From positions 744,001-808,000 of the forward strand of contig NZ_LT906662.1 of the NCBI RefSeq assembly GCF_900205865.1: a stretch of DNA of 64,000 bases. Reading direction: 5' to 3'. Positions 35,349-44,105 of this stretch are shown here, in pieces (the stretch's first letter is position 1; each line of letters begins with the position of its first letter). Both the position numbers and the translations under genes were made by a program. This DNA is from Thermoanaerobacterium sp. RBIITD. GTDB lineage: Bacteria; Bacillota; Thermoanaerobacteria; Thermoanaerobacterales; Thermoanaerobacteraceae. A model generated the notes under the pieces. It made no database searches. It had not been told where the DNA came from and saw only the letters and a program-made list of their open reading frames with translations.

Positions 35349-36165
35349 TCTTTAGCACCACTTTATAGTTTATATAGTATGTTATTATTCCTATTGCCAA
35401 TAATCCTAAATTTAGAATTATAAAATGCAATATGTCATAGCTTTTATTGTAAAAAAAATTGTAGGCATTTGTCATTGAATAATTTTGATTAATATTAAAT
35501 ATGGCTATTTCATAAATTATAAAAAATATATATGGCAATGTGTAAATAATGTATTTCTTGTTAAAAAAACTTGTAATACCAGCAGAAAACCCCGCAAAAG
35601 AAAATCCTAAAATAAAATGCATTATAAATACAATAAATATGTATTTATTTGGATCTTTAAAAAATATACTACTATATAGTCCATCTGGTGCACCTCTTGA
35701 ACGCAATATTGATACTGGTAAAATCTCATTTCTTGCAACCAATAACAAAATTATATAATAAATTAATTCGGGCAAAACCAATGCGATTCCACCCATGATA
35801 CCATTCACAATAAATTTGATCTGATGATATTTTTTTAAACCTATTCTGGATATACTGAAATAATTAAATTTTTTATTCCTCTCATATATATATGAATAAG
35901 TAAAAGGTAGAATTATCATAAACACAAAAAAAGTCTTAATAAGATAATAACTCTGACTCCAAATTAAATACGCATTCTGTCCAGGTCTTATTACATTTTC
36001 ATAATACAACTTTTTATCTGATATATCTGGTGAATTTATATTGGCAAATGCAGCCGGTTTTAATATAGACTGATATGCAGATAAAAATAATAATAAAAGC
36101 GAAACTAATACTACGAATAACAATTTTTTATCAAATACGGCCCTTTTAAATTCTTCTCTCAACAT
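35341..36165 (-). CDS. ABC permease, cassette C (first)
   Basis: 274 residues from MLREEFKRAVFDKKLLFVVL; a GTG 12 nt upstream is an alternative start. Six to seven helices, with an external stretch (SPDISDKKLYYENVIRPGQN) after helix 1. Paralogue of 39231-40052 and 42534-43292, which share the YSYIYERNKKFNYFSISRIG-type cytoplasmic loop. Confidence 0.75.
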   Translation of the reverse strand: MLREEFKRAVFDKKLLFVVLVSLLLLFLSAYQSILKPAAFANINSPDISDKKLYYENVIRPGQNAYLIWSQSYYLIKTFFVFMIILPFTYSYIYERNKKFNYFSISRIGLKKYHQIKFIVNGIMGGIALVLPELIYYIILLLVARNEILPVSILRSRGAPDGLYSSIFFKDPNKYIFIVFIMHFILGFSFAGFSAGITSFFNKKYIIYTLPYIFFIIYEIAIFNINQNYSMTNAYNFFYNKSYDILHFIILNLGLLAIGIITYYINYKVVLKNG

Positions 36166-36267
36166 AATATCTACCACTCCCGATTTTTTATTATGTAAAA
36201 TAACTTACAAAGAATTTGCTCATATCATGAAAAAGATTTTTTGAAAATTAGCATTTAATATGCGGAT

Positions 36268-36972
36268 CTATTTATATTTTCTTAATACTTCATTTTTTAT
36301 ACTTTCATACCTATTTGCGACAGTACTATCTGACGTTATTATATCCAAATCTTTAACATCACCATATTTTAACCCTTGATTTATTTTTTTCTCATCTACT
36401 GCAATAACTTCGCCTGTATCTTTTAACTTGTATTTTCCATAAGGCACCGAAGTAAACAAAAAACTAATGCCTTCATTGTTTTTATAATGATATCCCTGTG
36501 GAGCCTTTATCTTCCTTAAAAAAACGATATATTCATCGTTGCTGTGCATAAAATTGTAACCCCATTGAGAATAAAATGTTTTATTATACACATCAAAAAA
36601 ACAAGGTTCATAAATATATACATAATTTTTACCTTTTAAATCATTTCCTTTGTATATCTTAACAACATTTACTTTTGTATACAATGTATTATTTAATGTT
36701 TTCCTTTCATCTTCTACTCTCACTTTTAAAATATAATCAGATTTAAGTTCAAGATCTGATAGACTTTTTATGTTTTCCACATAAAAACTTTTATAAAATG
36801 CCCTATCAGAATCCACATCTCCCACAACTATTTTATAATCATCTATATTATTTGAAATTCTAGAAAAAGAGACATTGTCTTTGTATGAAAACCTCGTAAA
36901 AATTCCTACCACAACGCTGATTACAATCAAAGATACGACAATCGAAATCAAAACCTTATCTAATTTCTTCAT
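36268..36972 (-). CDS. Membrane-anchored protein between exporter cassettes
   Basis: 234 residues, N-terminal helix (VLISIVVSLIVISVVVGIFT), then a soluble external domain (DYILKVRVEDERKTLNNTLY, VNVVKIYKGNDLKGKNYVYI) with a beta-strand pattern. Not recognised. It lies between the ATPase of cassette B and the first permease of cassette C. Confidence 0.72.
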   Translation of the reverse strand: MKKLDKVLISIVVSLIVISVVVGIFTRFSYKDNVSFSRISNNIDDYKIVVGDVDSDRAFYKSFYVENIKSLSDLELKSDYILKVRVEDERKTLNNTLYTKVNVVKIYKGNDLKGKNYVYIYEPCFFDVYNKTFYSQWGYNFMHSNDEYIVFLRKIKAPQGYHYKNNEGISFLFTSVPYGKYKLKDTGEVIAVDEKKINQGLKYGDVKDLDIITSDSTVANRYESIKNEVLRKYK

Positions 36973-36987
36973 TCAATACACCTCTTT

Positions 36988-37623
36988 TTATGATTGTATT
37001 ACCAAACCATCATCAACTTTGTATTTAACATCTGATAATATATCTATGTCGTCTTTGTTGTGGCTTGCAATAAGTATAAGCGCACCCCTCTTCTTCTCTC
37101 CTATCAATATTTCCCTTACAAGCTGGACGCCATTTTCATCAAGTGAATTTGTAGGTTCATCTAGAATTATGATATCAGGTCGTTCCATAATAGCTTGAGC
37201 AATTGCAAGGCGTTGTTTCATCCCTAAAGAATATTTTTTATATATTCTTCTGTCATCTGGATCTAGACCAACTCTTTTTATAGATTTTCTGATATCTTCA
37301 TCACCTATTATGTTTTTTATTGATGATAAAACTTTTAAATTCTCGAAACCTGTATAATGATCCCAAAACCCCGGTGATTCAATTATTACGCCTATACTCT
37401 CTGGAAAAGATATGTCCCTATGCAGAACTTTATTATTTATTGTAATCGTACCAGACGTCGGCTTAATCAAGCCGCATAACGCTCTAAAAAGCATTGTCTT
37501 TCCAGACCCATTTCTGCCAAAAAAGCCGTATATCGTACCCTTTTCAAGATTTAGATTAATATTTTTTAATATCTCATTTTGTCCTATATTTTTGCTAAGG
37601 TTTGTTACTTCTAAATATCCCAT
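36988..37623 (-). CDS. ABC exporter ATPase, cassette B
   Basis: 211 residues. Walker A GRNGSGKTMLF, signature KYSLGMKQRLAIAQA, Walker B IIILDEPTNSLD. GAGGTAATG precedes the ATG. Paralogue of 33091-33735 and 40199-40840 (same SFPESIGVIIESPGFWDHYT region). 14 nt after the permease gene. Confidence 0.88.
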   Translation of the reverse strand: MGYLEVTNLSKNIGQNEILKNINLNLEKGTIYGFFGRNGSGKTMLFRALCGLIKPTSGTITINNKVLHRDISFPESIGVIIESPGFWDHYTGFENLKVLSSIKNIIGDEDIRKSIKRVGLDPDDRRIYKKYSLGMKQRLAIAQAIMERPDIIILDEPTNSLDENGVQLVREILIGEKKRGALILIASHNKDDIDILSDVKYKVDDGLVIQS

Positions 37624-37637
37624 TCTACATTACCTCC

Positions 37638-38438
37638 TCATATTATATCTTTATGTTGAAAAACATATATTCCGTAAATCACAATAATAAAACATGATAA
37701 AATTAAATATGAAATTGAATCAATTATTGAAAAATTCTTTATGCTAAATTCAAACATGTACAAATTATTATACATGCTATTCATACTGTGCCATGCCAAA
37801 ATTCCATGGCTAACTGGAACTAGCTTTAACAAATAAATTTTCATTTTGAAATATTCATAAATGAATGAAGACAGCAATATTGAAAATATATCTACAAATA
37901 AAGCTATCAGAAAGCTGTATATTACATCCATTTTTAACGATAAAATATTTATTATCAATATATATTCATAATTTAATAGTACCGTCAATATAAGCATAGT
38001 CAGTATTAACTCTATTCCTTTGTAAATATATAACATTTTATATCCAACGACAGTACCAATTATGTACGTTATTAAAAACATTATAAAGTAAAATAAAATG
38101 ACAAATTTAAATAAATCGTAAGTCTTATCAATAACCCATTTGCCTCTTCTATTAGTACGAGTAAAAATATAAACACTATTCTTGTCTAATTCACCAGCAA
38201 CAAATTCCTTTAAAATCCACATAAGTGTCATTTGAGGTAAAACCCATTTTAAAAATGGCATTACATATTTAATGGCCCTAATATCTACAAAACCGTATTC
38301 TGCAAAAAATAAGCCTTCCAACGAATTAATTCCATATAAATTTGTTAAATAAACATTGTATAAACCAAGCAAAATAGCAATTATTGAACCGTATATTATT
38401 ATTTTTTTATTTATTTCGTTTTCTAATAATTTCCTCAC
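37638..38438 (-). CDS. ABC permease, cassette B (third)
   Basis: 266 residues if the start is GTG 38438 (GGAG 8 nt upstream, 1 nt after the upstream stop). An upstream in-frame extension to 38486 has no better site. About six helices. Contains the VYIFTRTNRRGKWVIDK loop corresponding to the loop in 33748-34545. Confidence 0.75.
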   Translation of the reverse strand: MRKLLENEINKKIIIYGSIIAILLGLYNVYLTNLYGINSLEGLFFAEYGFVDIRAIKYVMPFLKWVLPQMTLMWILKEFVAGELDKNSVYIFTRTNRRGKWVIDKTYDLFKFVILFYFIMFLITYIIGTVVGYKMLYIYKGIELILTMLILTVLLNYEYILIINILSLKMDVIYSFLIALFVDIFSILLSSFIYEYFKMKIYLLKLVPVSHGILAWHSMNSMYNNLYMFEFSIKNFSIIDSISYLILSCFIIVIYGIYVFQHKDII

Positions 38439-38439
38439 A

Positions 38440-39213
38440 TTATTCACTCCAATATATATCCACATGCTTACATACACAATATCCATAAATATATAGAATT
38501 ACGTAGATTAGCAAAAACCATAATACATAAATCAAATCCATATAATCGAATACGAATCTATTTGTATTGAATTTGTATACAAGAAACATATAATATTCTA
38601 CTGATCTTATCTTCAAAGGAAAAATCCGCTGAAATGAAAACTGCTGGATTACATATACTAACAATATAATGCCATACGTTAAAACATATCCAATCCACGT
38701 TTTTTTAGTAATTAGTGTAAATATTTCATAAAGCAGTGAAAAAATTAAGAAGCCAAGTAAGTGTAACAAAAAACCTGTAAATAAAAATATAAAAAATCTT
38801 GAATCTAATTTTTCACCGTTGCCGCTAAAAATTACATTTACAATCATCACTAAATTAATTATTGTTACATATATAAATGAATACAAAAACATTCCAAAAT
38901 TTTTATCTCTCCACCATCTTTTTATGTCATTGTACTTGAGTATTATTTTATACCTATCAAAAATATCAATATTAAATTCTAAAATTGATAAAAACAGCGG
39001 AAATATAACTAAAAGCACAATGTTTACCTTAAAAAAGTCATTGTACATATAATATAAAAAGTCTTTATTTTGCACTCTATTTAATTGGTTTATAAAATCT
39101 CCGCTATACTTTAAAGCATTGTATATGCCTAAAACTATCAGTATAGATATTATCAAATACAATCTCTTGCTTCTTAACAACATCTTTATCATCAAACTGT
39201 GTATTATTTTCAT
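38440..39213 (-). CDS. ABC permease, cassette B (second)
   Basis: 257 residues from MKIIHSLMIKMLLRSKRLYL (GGGAG 8 nt upstream). Six helices; paralogue of 34548-35348 and of the broken 41688-42532, with the RYKIILKYNDIKRWWRDKNF loop. Confidence 0.75.
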   Translation of the reverse strand: MKIIHSLMIKMLLRSKRLYLIISILIVLGIYNALKYSGDFINQLNRVQNKDFLYYMYNDFFKVNIVLLVIFPLFLSILEFNIDIFDRYKIILKYNDIKRWWRDKNFGMFLYSFIYVTIINLVMIVNVIFSGNGEKLDSRFFIFLFTGFLLHLLGFLIFSLLYEIFTLITKKTWIGYVLTYGIILLVYVIQQFSFQRIFPLKIRSVEYYMFLVYKFNTNRFVFDYMDLIYVLWFLLIYVILYIYGYCVCKHVDIYWSE

Positions 39214-39230
39214 TATACCTGCTCCCATCG

Positions 39231-40052
39231 CTATTTAACTATATCTATTTCATACTTAAATCCCTTTAAAATAATTATCGAAAGACTTACTGATAGCAAT
39301 AATACTATCCATAATACTAACGCTATATATGAGCCTTTCGATAAGCTGTATAAATACTGCTCTATGGAATATTCGTAATAACCTGCAACCGAAAGTATAA
39401 AATTTAAAATTTGAAGCACTATAAACATTCCTGCTATGACAAAAACTCTGCTCTTATTAAATACAAAAAATAGAGAATAGCCAAATAGTGCGAATAATGA
39501 CGCCAATAGACTATCTAAAGCCATATATATAAAATCATATAATAGAGGCCACTGAATTCTCACAAAATCAAATAAATACTCCTTTTGATAACCTAAATCA
39601 AATGGAGGTAATGCTGAATTGTTATCAAATCCGACTAGTGGAAAGGCAATAAAAGTCAGCAACTGATTTATCAGCAATGGTATAAAAAATGTAAAAAAAG
39701 TCACAAAAAATATTACTATACATTGCGATAATATATAAATTTTTTTATCCGTTCTTGTTAAGATGTTTTTATAGGTACCAATTCTGGCATTTGTATAAAA
39801 TGAATCAGAATATATTATTGTAGCGAATACCGGCAGCAATATGATTTCAACATTTAACAACAAACTGGAATAATTGCCTCTGATAATGCCTGATTCATAT
39901 GCAGATCTAACAAAACTTAATGCATGGCCGTAAAAAATATAGCATGTCAGCAAAAATGCACTTATAGATATTAAAAACAATGCCATAAAAACAATTTTAA
40001 ATTCTTTTCTATTAATACAATTTTTCAGCTCAAATAAAATCATATTTCTCAA
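39231..40052 (-). CDS. ABC permease, cassette B (first)
   Basis: 273 residues, start TTG at 40052 or ATG at 40043. Six or seven helices, external stretch after helix 1, and TNARIGTYKNILTRTDKKIY as the cytoplasmic loop. First gene behind the 28-bp site at 40175-40202. Confidence 0.75.
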   Translation of the reverse strand: MRNMILFELKNCINRKEFKIVFMALFLISISAFLLTCYIFYGHALSFVRSAYESGIIRGNYSSLLLNVEIILLPVFATIIYSDSFYTNARIGTYKNILTRTDKKIYILSQCIVIFFVTFFTFFIPLLINQLLTFIAFPLVGFDNNSALPPFDLGYQKEYLFDFVRIQWPLLYDFIYMALDSLLASLFALFGYSLFFVFNKSRVFVIAGMFIVLQILNFILSVAGYYEYSIEQYLYSLSKGSYIALVLWIVLLLSVSLSIIILKGFKYEIDIVK

Positions 40053-40174
40053 AATATCACATCCTAATTGGCAATTATTAATTATCTAAAAACTTAAGTA
40101 TAATAAAATTACAAATAATCACAATCTGCTGATGACTACCTTTATTTTTTATGTTAAAGTACTTACACAAACGT

Positions 40175-40202
40175 GTCAATTGTCCAAAAGTATCAATTTT
40201 AT
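40175..40202 (-). promoter_or_regulatory. 28-bp site shared with 59665-59692
   Basis: Plus strand GTCAATTGTCCAAAAGTATC followed by AATTTTAT; 26 of 28 positions equal the site at 59665. It lies in the 147-nt gap between the cassette A ATPase and cassette B permease genes, overlapping the ATPase stop. It probably binds the same regulator. Confidence 0.6.
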
Positions 40203-40840
40203 AGCTTACTCAAGATACCATTATCTATTTCATAAACTTCATCACATAATAAGTTTATATCTTCTGAATTATGACTAGCCATGAGAATTGTCACATTATT
40301 CTCTGCATTTAATGATTTTAGTAGTTCCCTTACTGATTCAACTCCTTGTTTATCTAATCCATTCATCGGCTCATCTAATATCAATAATTTAGGTTTTTCC
40401 ATTATAGCTTGCGCTATTCCTAGCCTTTGTTTCATACCTAACGAATATTTTTTAACCGGTTTTTTATCATTATAATCCAATCCAACTATTGTCATTGCAT
40501 TTTTAATCTCATCATCATTAATAATATTTTTTATAGAGGCTAATAATTTAAGATTTTTATATCCACTGTACTGCGGCAAAAAACCCGGATGTTCAATAAT
40601 TGCCCCAAAATCTTTAGGAAAACTCACATCTTTTCCTATAACATCACCAAAGACTTCTACTCTACCCTCTGAAGGATAAACTAATCCGGAAATTATTTTG
40701 AAAAGCATACTCTTTCCAGAACCATTACGACCTACTATGCCACATATTTTACCTTTTTCTACGGATAAGTTTATGTTTTTTAAAATATACTTACCTTTGA
40801 TAATCTTTGTTAAATTGGTTATTATAATGGCTTTATCCAT
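40199..40840 (-). CDS. ABC exporter ATPase, cassette A
   Basis: 213 residues from MDKAIIITNL. Walker A GRNGSGKSMLF, signature KYSLGMKQRLGIAQA, Walker B LLILDEPMNGLD, ASHNSED switch. An upstream ATG at 40852 lies within the AAAGGATG ribosome site and is less likely. Confidence 0.88.
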   Translation of the reverse strand: MDKAIIITNLTKIIKGKYILKNINLSVEKGKICGIVGRNGSGKSMLFKIISGLVYPSEGRVEVFGDVIGKDVSFPKDFGAIIEHPGFLPQYSGYKNLKLLASIKNIINDDEIKNAMTIVGLDYNDKKPVKKYSLGMKQRLGIAQAIMEKPKLLILDEPMNGLDKQGVESVRELLKSLNAENNVTILMASHNSEDINLLCDEVYEIDNGILSKL

Positions 40841-40873
40841 GACTTTAATCATCCTTTCATAATATCAAAAATT

Positions 40874-41698
40874 TCAATATAAAATTTCCCTTTTTTTTAT
40901 GTAATTAAAGCCAAATATTATCAGTAAAATAATTAAAGCGATAACGTAAGAATATGACCAACTGATAGAAATTAAATCATTTCTACCAGATATATTAAAA
41001 ATATTATGTCTCATAAATATGCCATGATTTGACGGAAACCATTTAAATAGGCTGCCTTTTGCAAACCCGGCATGAATCGATATTACATTTAACATTATTA
41101 TACATATTAAGCCTACCATGGCATTCTTAAATATCATGCTTATCAATAATTGAAAAATACTCAATAAAAAGCTTGTAAGCCACAGTAAAAAAAACATATT
41201 AAATATTATTTTTGCATTGTAAACAATGGTTACATTTTTTTCGTTAACAAACGTTTCAACTATTACTTTGCTAAAATTATTGTTTACTGGATAATTTAAA
41301 AAAGCTAAAATAATTACAACAAAAAATTCTATAGTAAAATATATAAAAGTAATAACCGAGAGACTACCTATCTTGCTAAACCACCATATTTTTAGCGAAG
41401 ATATTCTTGGCAATAAATATATATTTCTCTCTTTTAATTCAAGATCAATAAGATAAGTTAATGCATATGATAAAAATATTTGTGGTAATAACCATTTAAT
41501 TTCATCTATGATTCTAAATGCATTTTTAAATGGGCCTCCTAATGCTAGTAAAATAAAGTCAAATAATCCAATATTTTTATACATATAGAATTCACTTGCA
41601 TTAGCAATGTACAAAATTATAAACATAGATAACAATATTAATGCTCTTTTAAAAGAGAAAATACTACACATATCATTTTTAATAATCCTAATAGTCAT
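40874..41698 (-). CDS. ABC permease, cassette A (third)
   Basis: 274 residues from ATG 41698 (GGAGG 8 nt upstream), overlapping the previous gene by 11 nt. Six helices; ERNIYLLPRISSLKIWWFSK loop conserved with the other third permeases. Confidence 0.75.
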   Translation of the reverse strand: MTIRIIKNDMCSIFSFKRALILLSMFIILYIANASEFYMYKNIGLFDFILLALGGPFKNAFRIIDEIKWLLPQIFLSYALTYLIDLELKERNIYLLPRISSLKIWWFSKIGSLSVITFIYFTIEFFVVIILAFLNYPVNNNFSKVIVETFVNEKNVTIVYNAKIIFNMFFLLWLTSFLLSIFQLLISMIFKNAMVGLICIIMLNVISIHAGFAKGSLFKWFPSNHGIFMRHNIFNISGRNDLISISWSYSYVIALIILLIIFGFNYIKKREILY

Positions 41699-42532
41699 TA
41701 TTATTACCTCCAACATCAAAATCTTGTCTTTTAAATAAAAATAATCCTAATATATAGGTTATAACGATGATACTGGCCAAATAGATAAATGAGTATGGAA
41801 TAGTCGGCAATGTATTAGCCCGTCTGAAATTATGATTAAATAACAAGATATTATCTGCCAAAAGATATTTTGTATATTTTATCAAATTCATATATTTTGC
41901 AGCTATGCTCATAATAATGATAAATGATGATGTAATAAAACCCATATATACCTTTCTAAAGCATATTATCCCTATATAAAATACAGTTCCTAAGATCGTA
42001 AAATTAAATATTAAAAACAAAGATGAAATTAGAACTGCTGTTAATGGTGACATATAACTTATAATTTCTATAGGCATTTTATTAAGTTCTTTGCTTATTG
42101 TTTTGCTGCCGTCACTCCATAAATTCTGAAAATCCAAATTTAAACATCCTATGAGTACATTTATTATGATAATGCATACAACAAATATAAGAGCTAAAGT
42201 GAATATAGATAAAAAATTCATAATGAACCATTCATCTTTAGAATTACACCTTATAATTCGTAAATTATCATTGTCATGTAAAAACATATTTCCTATTAAA
42301 AATAAAAATAAAAAATTTAATGCAAACATAACTTCATGAAAATTACTCATGTTTGACAAAAGTAAGTCATATATATTAAACGTCGTCTTATAAAGTCTTG
42401 TATATATAGCTATATTTGAAATTTATATAGACTAATAAGAAATGATATCGCTAAAGCAGCAAAAAAACGCCTTCTATGCAGTATTTCAGAAATATTTCCC
42501 TTTACTAAAACTATCAATGCCTGATTAGACAC
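41688..42532 (-). pseudogene. ABC permease, cassette A (second), frameshifted
   Basis: The frame 41688-42359 lacks the N-terminal 60 residues of its paralogues. These are found in another frame: a GTG start at 42532 (AGAAAAGG 8 nt upstream) gives VSNQALIVLVKGNISEILHR and ISFLISLYKF, ending at a TAG near 42418. The original frame then runs SNIAIYTRLYKTTFNIYDLL into the main ORF. One indel near 42420 separates the parts, so the cassette A channel may be defective. Confidence 0.72.
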
Positions 42533-42533
42533 A

Positions 42534-43292
42534 TCAATAACCTTTTCTAACTACACCTTTATAAAAACTTACAGTGCTTATGATTAACAACAATCCAAGT
42601 TGTATAAATATCATACTTTCAGTAGTATTGACATTAGCATGTGGTATTAATGTTGTAGACGGCTCAATAGCATCTAAGCCGAAAATCGGAAATATAATAG
42701 CAGGTATTAAATAAACAAAAAACGGAAAAACGATAGCCAGATATTTATTATTGGTAAATGCTGATATAGCCAGCCCAATTGTTGCATATATCATTCCGAA
42801 AATAAAAGACAACACAATAAGTATAAAAATGTACATAATTTGCGACTTAAAAAATATATTTGCAAAGGCTCCAACTACACTACCTAAATATGCTGACTTA
42901 ATTGGGAAAAATATGCACACAGAAATAAGTATAATAAGCAACGGTAATGCCAATACTATTCCTCCCGCTAAAGCATTTGATATTATTCTTGAAATTGCAT
43001 ATTTATGTTTTGTTTCCCTAATATATATATAATTTAAAAATCCGCTTTGTTTATCAATGCAATATGAATACGAATAAGGAATAGCCGCGATTAAAGGCGC
43101 TATTAATGAATAAATACTTGTTGATCCTACGCTATGTGCATAAAAAAATAGACGTAATGCACCCGAATCATTTGCATATTTTATATTAGGATATATTCCA
43201 AAAATACAAGACCCAATTGTTAAAAAAAAACCTAACCAGAACGAATATGAACGAAATACCCTATTTAAATCTTGTTTCAAAAAATTATTCAT
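42534..43292 (-). CDS. ABC permease, cassette A (first)
   Basis: 252 residues from MNNFLKQDLNRVFRSYSFWL (AAAGGGG 7 nt upstream). Six to seven helices; YSYCIDKQSGFLNYIYIRET is the equivalent of the cytoplasmic loops of 35341-36165 and 39231-40052. First permease of the array. Confidence 0.78.
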   Translation of the reverse strand: MNNFLKQDLNRVFRSYSFWLGFFLTIGSCIFGIYPNIKYANDSGALRLFFYAHSVGSTSIYSLIAPLIAAIPYSYSYCIDKQSGFLNYIYIRETKHKYAISRIISNALAGGIVLALPLLIILISVCIFFPIKSAYLGSVVGAFANIFFKSQIMYIFILIVLSFIFGMIYATIGLAISAFTNNKYLAIVFPFFVYLIPAIIFPIFGLDAIEPSTTLIPHANVNTTESMIFIQLGLLLIISTVSFYKGVVRKGY

Positions 43293-43502
43293 TATAGCTT
43301 CCCCTTTATTATTTATTTTGATATATAATAAATAGAATGAGAAAATCACACAATTAAACTTTAATTTTTGAAAATAAAAAGACTTCCTTTTCTATATTCA
43401 GCCTTGATAGTAAAAGCAATCATTTGTAAACTTAAAAATCAGTAATGTCAAACATATAACATTTATCAGTATAAAAATATTCCTACAATTAAAAGACACA
43501 TG

Positions 43503-43638
43503 TTACTGCTCAGCTATCATAGACGTTACACTATAGATTTTCTCAGTGTCTCATCTCCGCATCACCATTTCAAATCGTTTGGATCACAATAACCGGCTAC
43601 TTTTCTCGTACATTATTACAATTACGGCTGAGCAGTAA
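43503..43638. mobile_element. 136-bp MITE-like element with terminal inverted repeats
   Basis: TTACTGCTCAGC at the left end (43503-43514) is repeated inverted at the right end (43627-43638). The interior is non-coding. No clear target duplication. It lies between the small secreted-protein gene and the first permease. The parent transposon is not in this window. Confidence 0.65.
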
Positions 43639-43671
43639 TTAATGTTATACGTTCAATAATACATATAAATT

Positions 43672-44082
43672 TTAATCTTCAGAATCGGGACTCCACGTAC
43701 CATGTGCTTCAACATCTACAAGCACATTCCATGGGGTATTTAATTGTAGTCTCACTTTTCTTCCTGAAATATTTTCTCCTGTATGATATGGTATCAAAAC
43801 TCTCGAACGAGGTGTTAGAGCGTATTCATCAGTTATTCTATTGTTACCATAGGCAATTGCTGTCAACAAAGTCTTGCCTCCCCCTATACTAGTATTATGA
43901 TTTACACCATTAGAACCATTAGCTTTCTCTATAGCAGGAGAATACCATGTACCTACACCTGGTACTATAGTATCATAATTACCTATTGTTCTTGTGGTTT
44001 TTGCAAAAATGCATTGACCAGCGCCTAAAAATATCATCACAGCTAATCCTATTGTTAAAATTTTTATTAATTTCATTTTCAT
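43672..44082 (-). CDS. Small secreted protein heading the exporter array
   Basis: 136 residues. Signal peptide MKMKLIKILTIGLAVMIFLG, cleavage near FAKTT; no cysteine pattern in the mature part. C-terminus WNVLVDVEAHGTWSPDSED. The GTWSPDS ending recalls small Bacillus secreted proteins (DUF2712-like) found beside similar permeases, but I hold that assignment only loosely. GAGGGGG precedes the ATG. Possible exported toxin, bacteriocin or substrate of the array. Confidence 0.72.
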   Translation of the reverse strand: MKMKLIKILTIGLAVMIFLGAGQCIFAKTTRTIGNYDTIVPGVGTWYSPAIEKANGSNGVNHNTSIGGGKTLLTAIAYGNNRITDEYALTPRSRVLIPYHTGENISGRKVRLQLNTPWNVLVDVEAHGTWSPDSED

Positions 44083-44105
44083 TTGTATTCCCCCTCATAT
44101 AATAT

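Noticed and set aside
43672-44082. Lactococcin-972 bacteriocin itself
   Set aside because: Size and signal peptide would fit, but the repeated aromatic/Ser pattern of that family is not visible; only the GTWSPDS end is distinctive.
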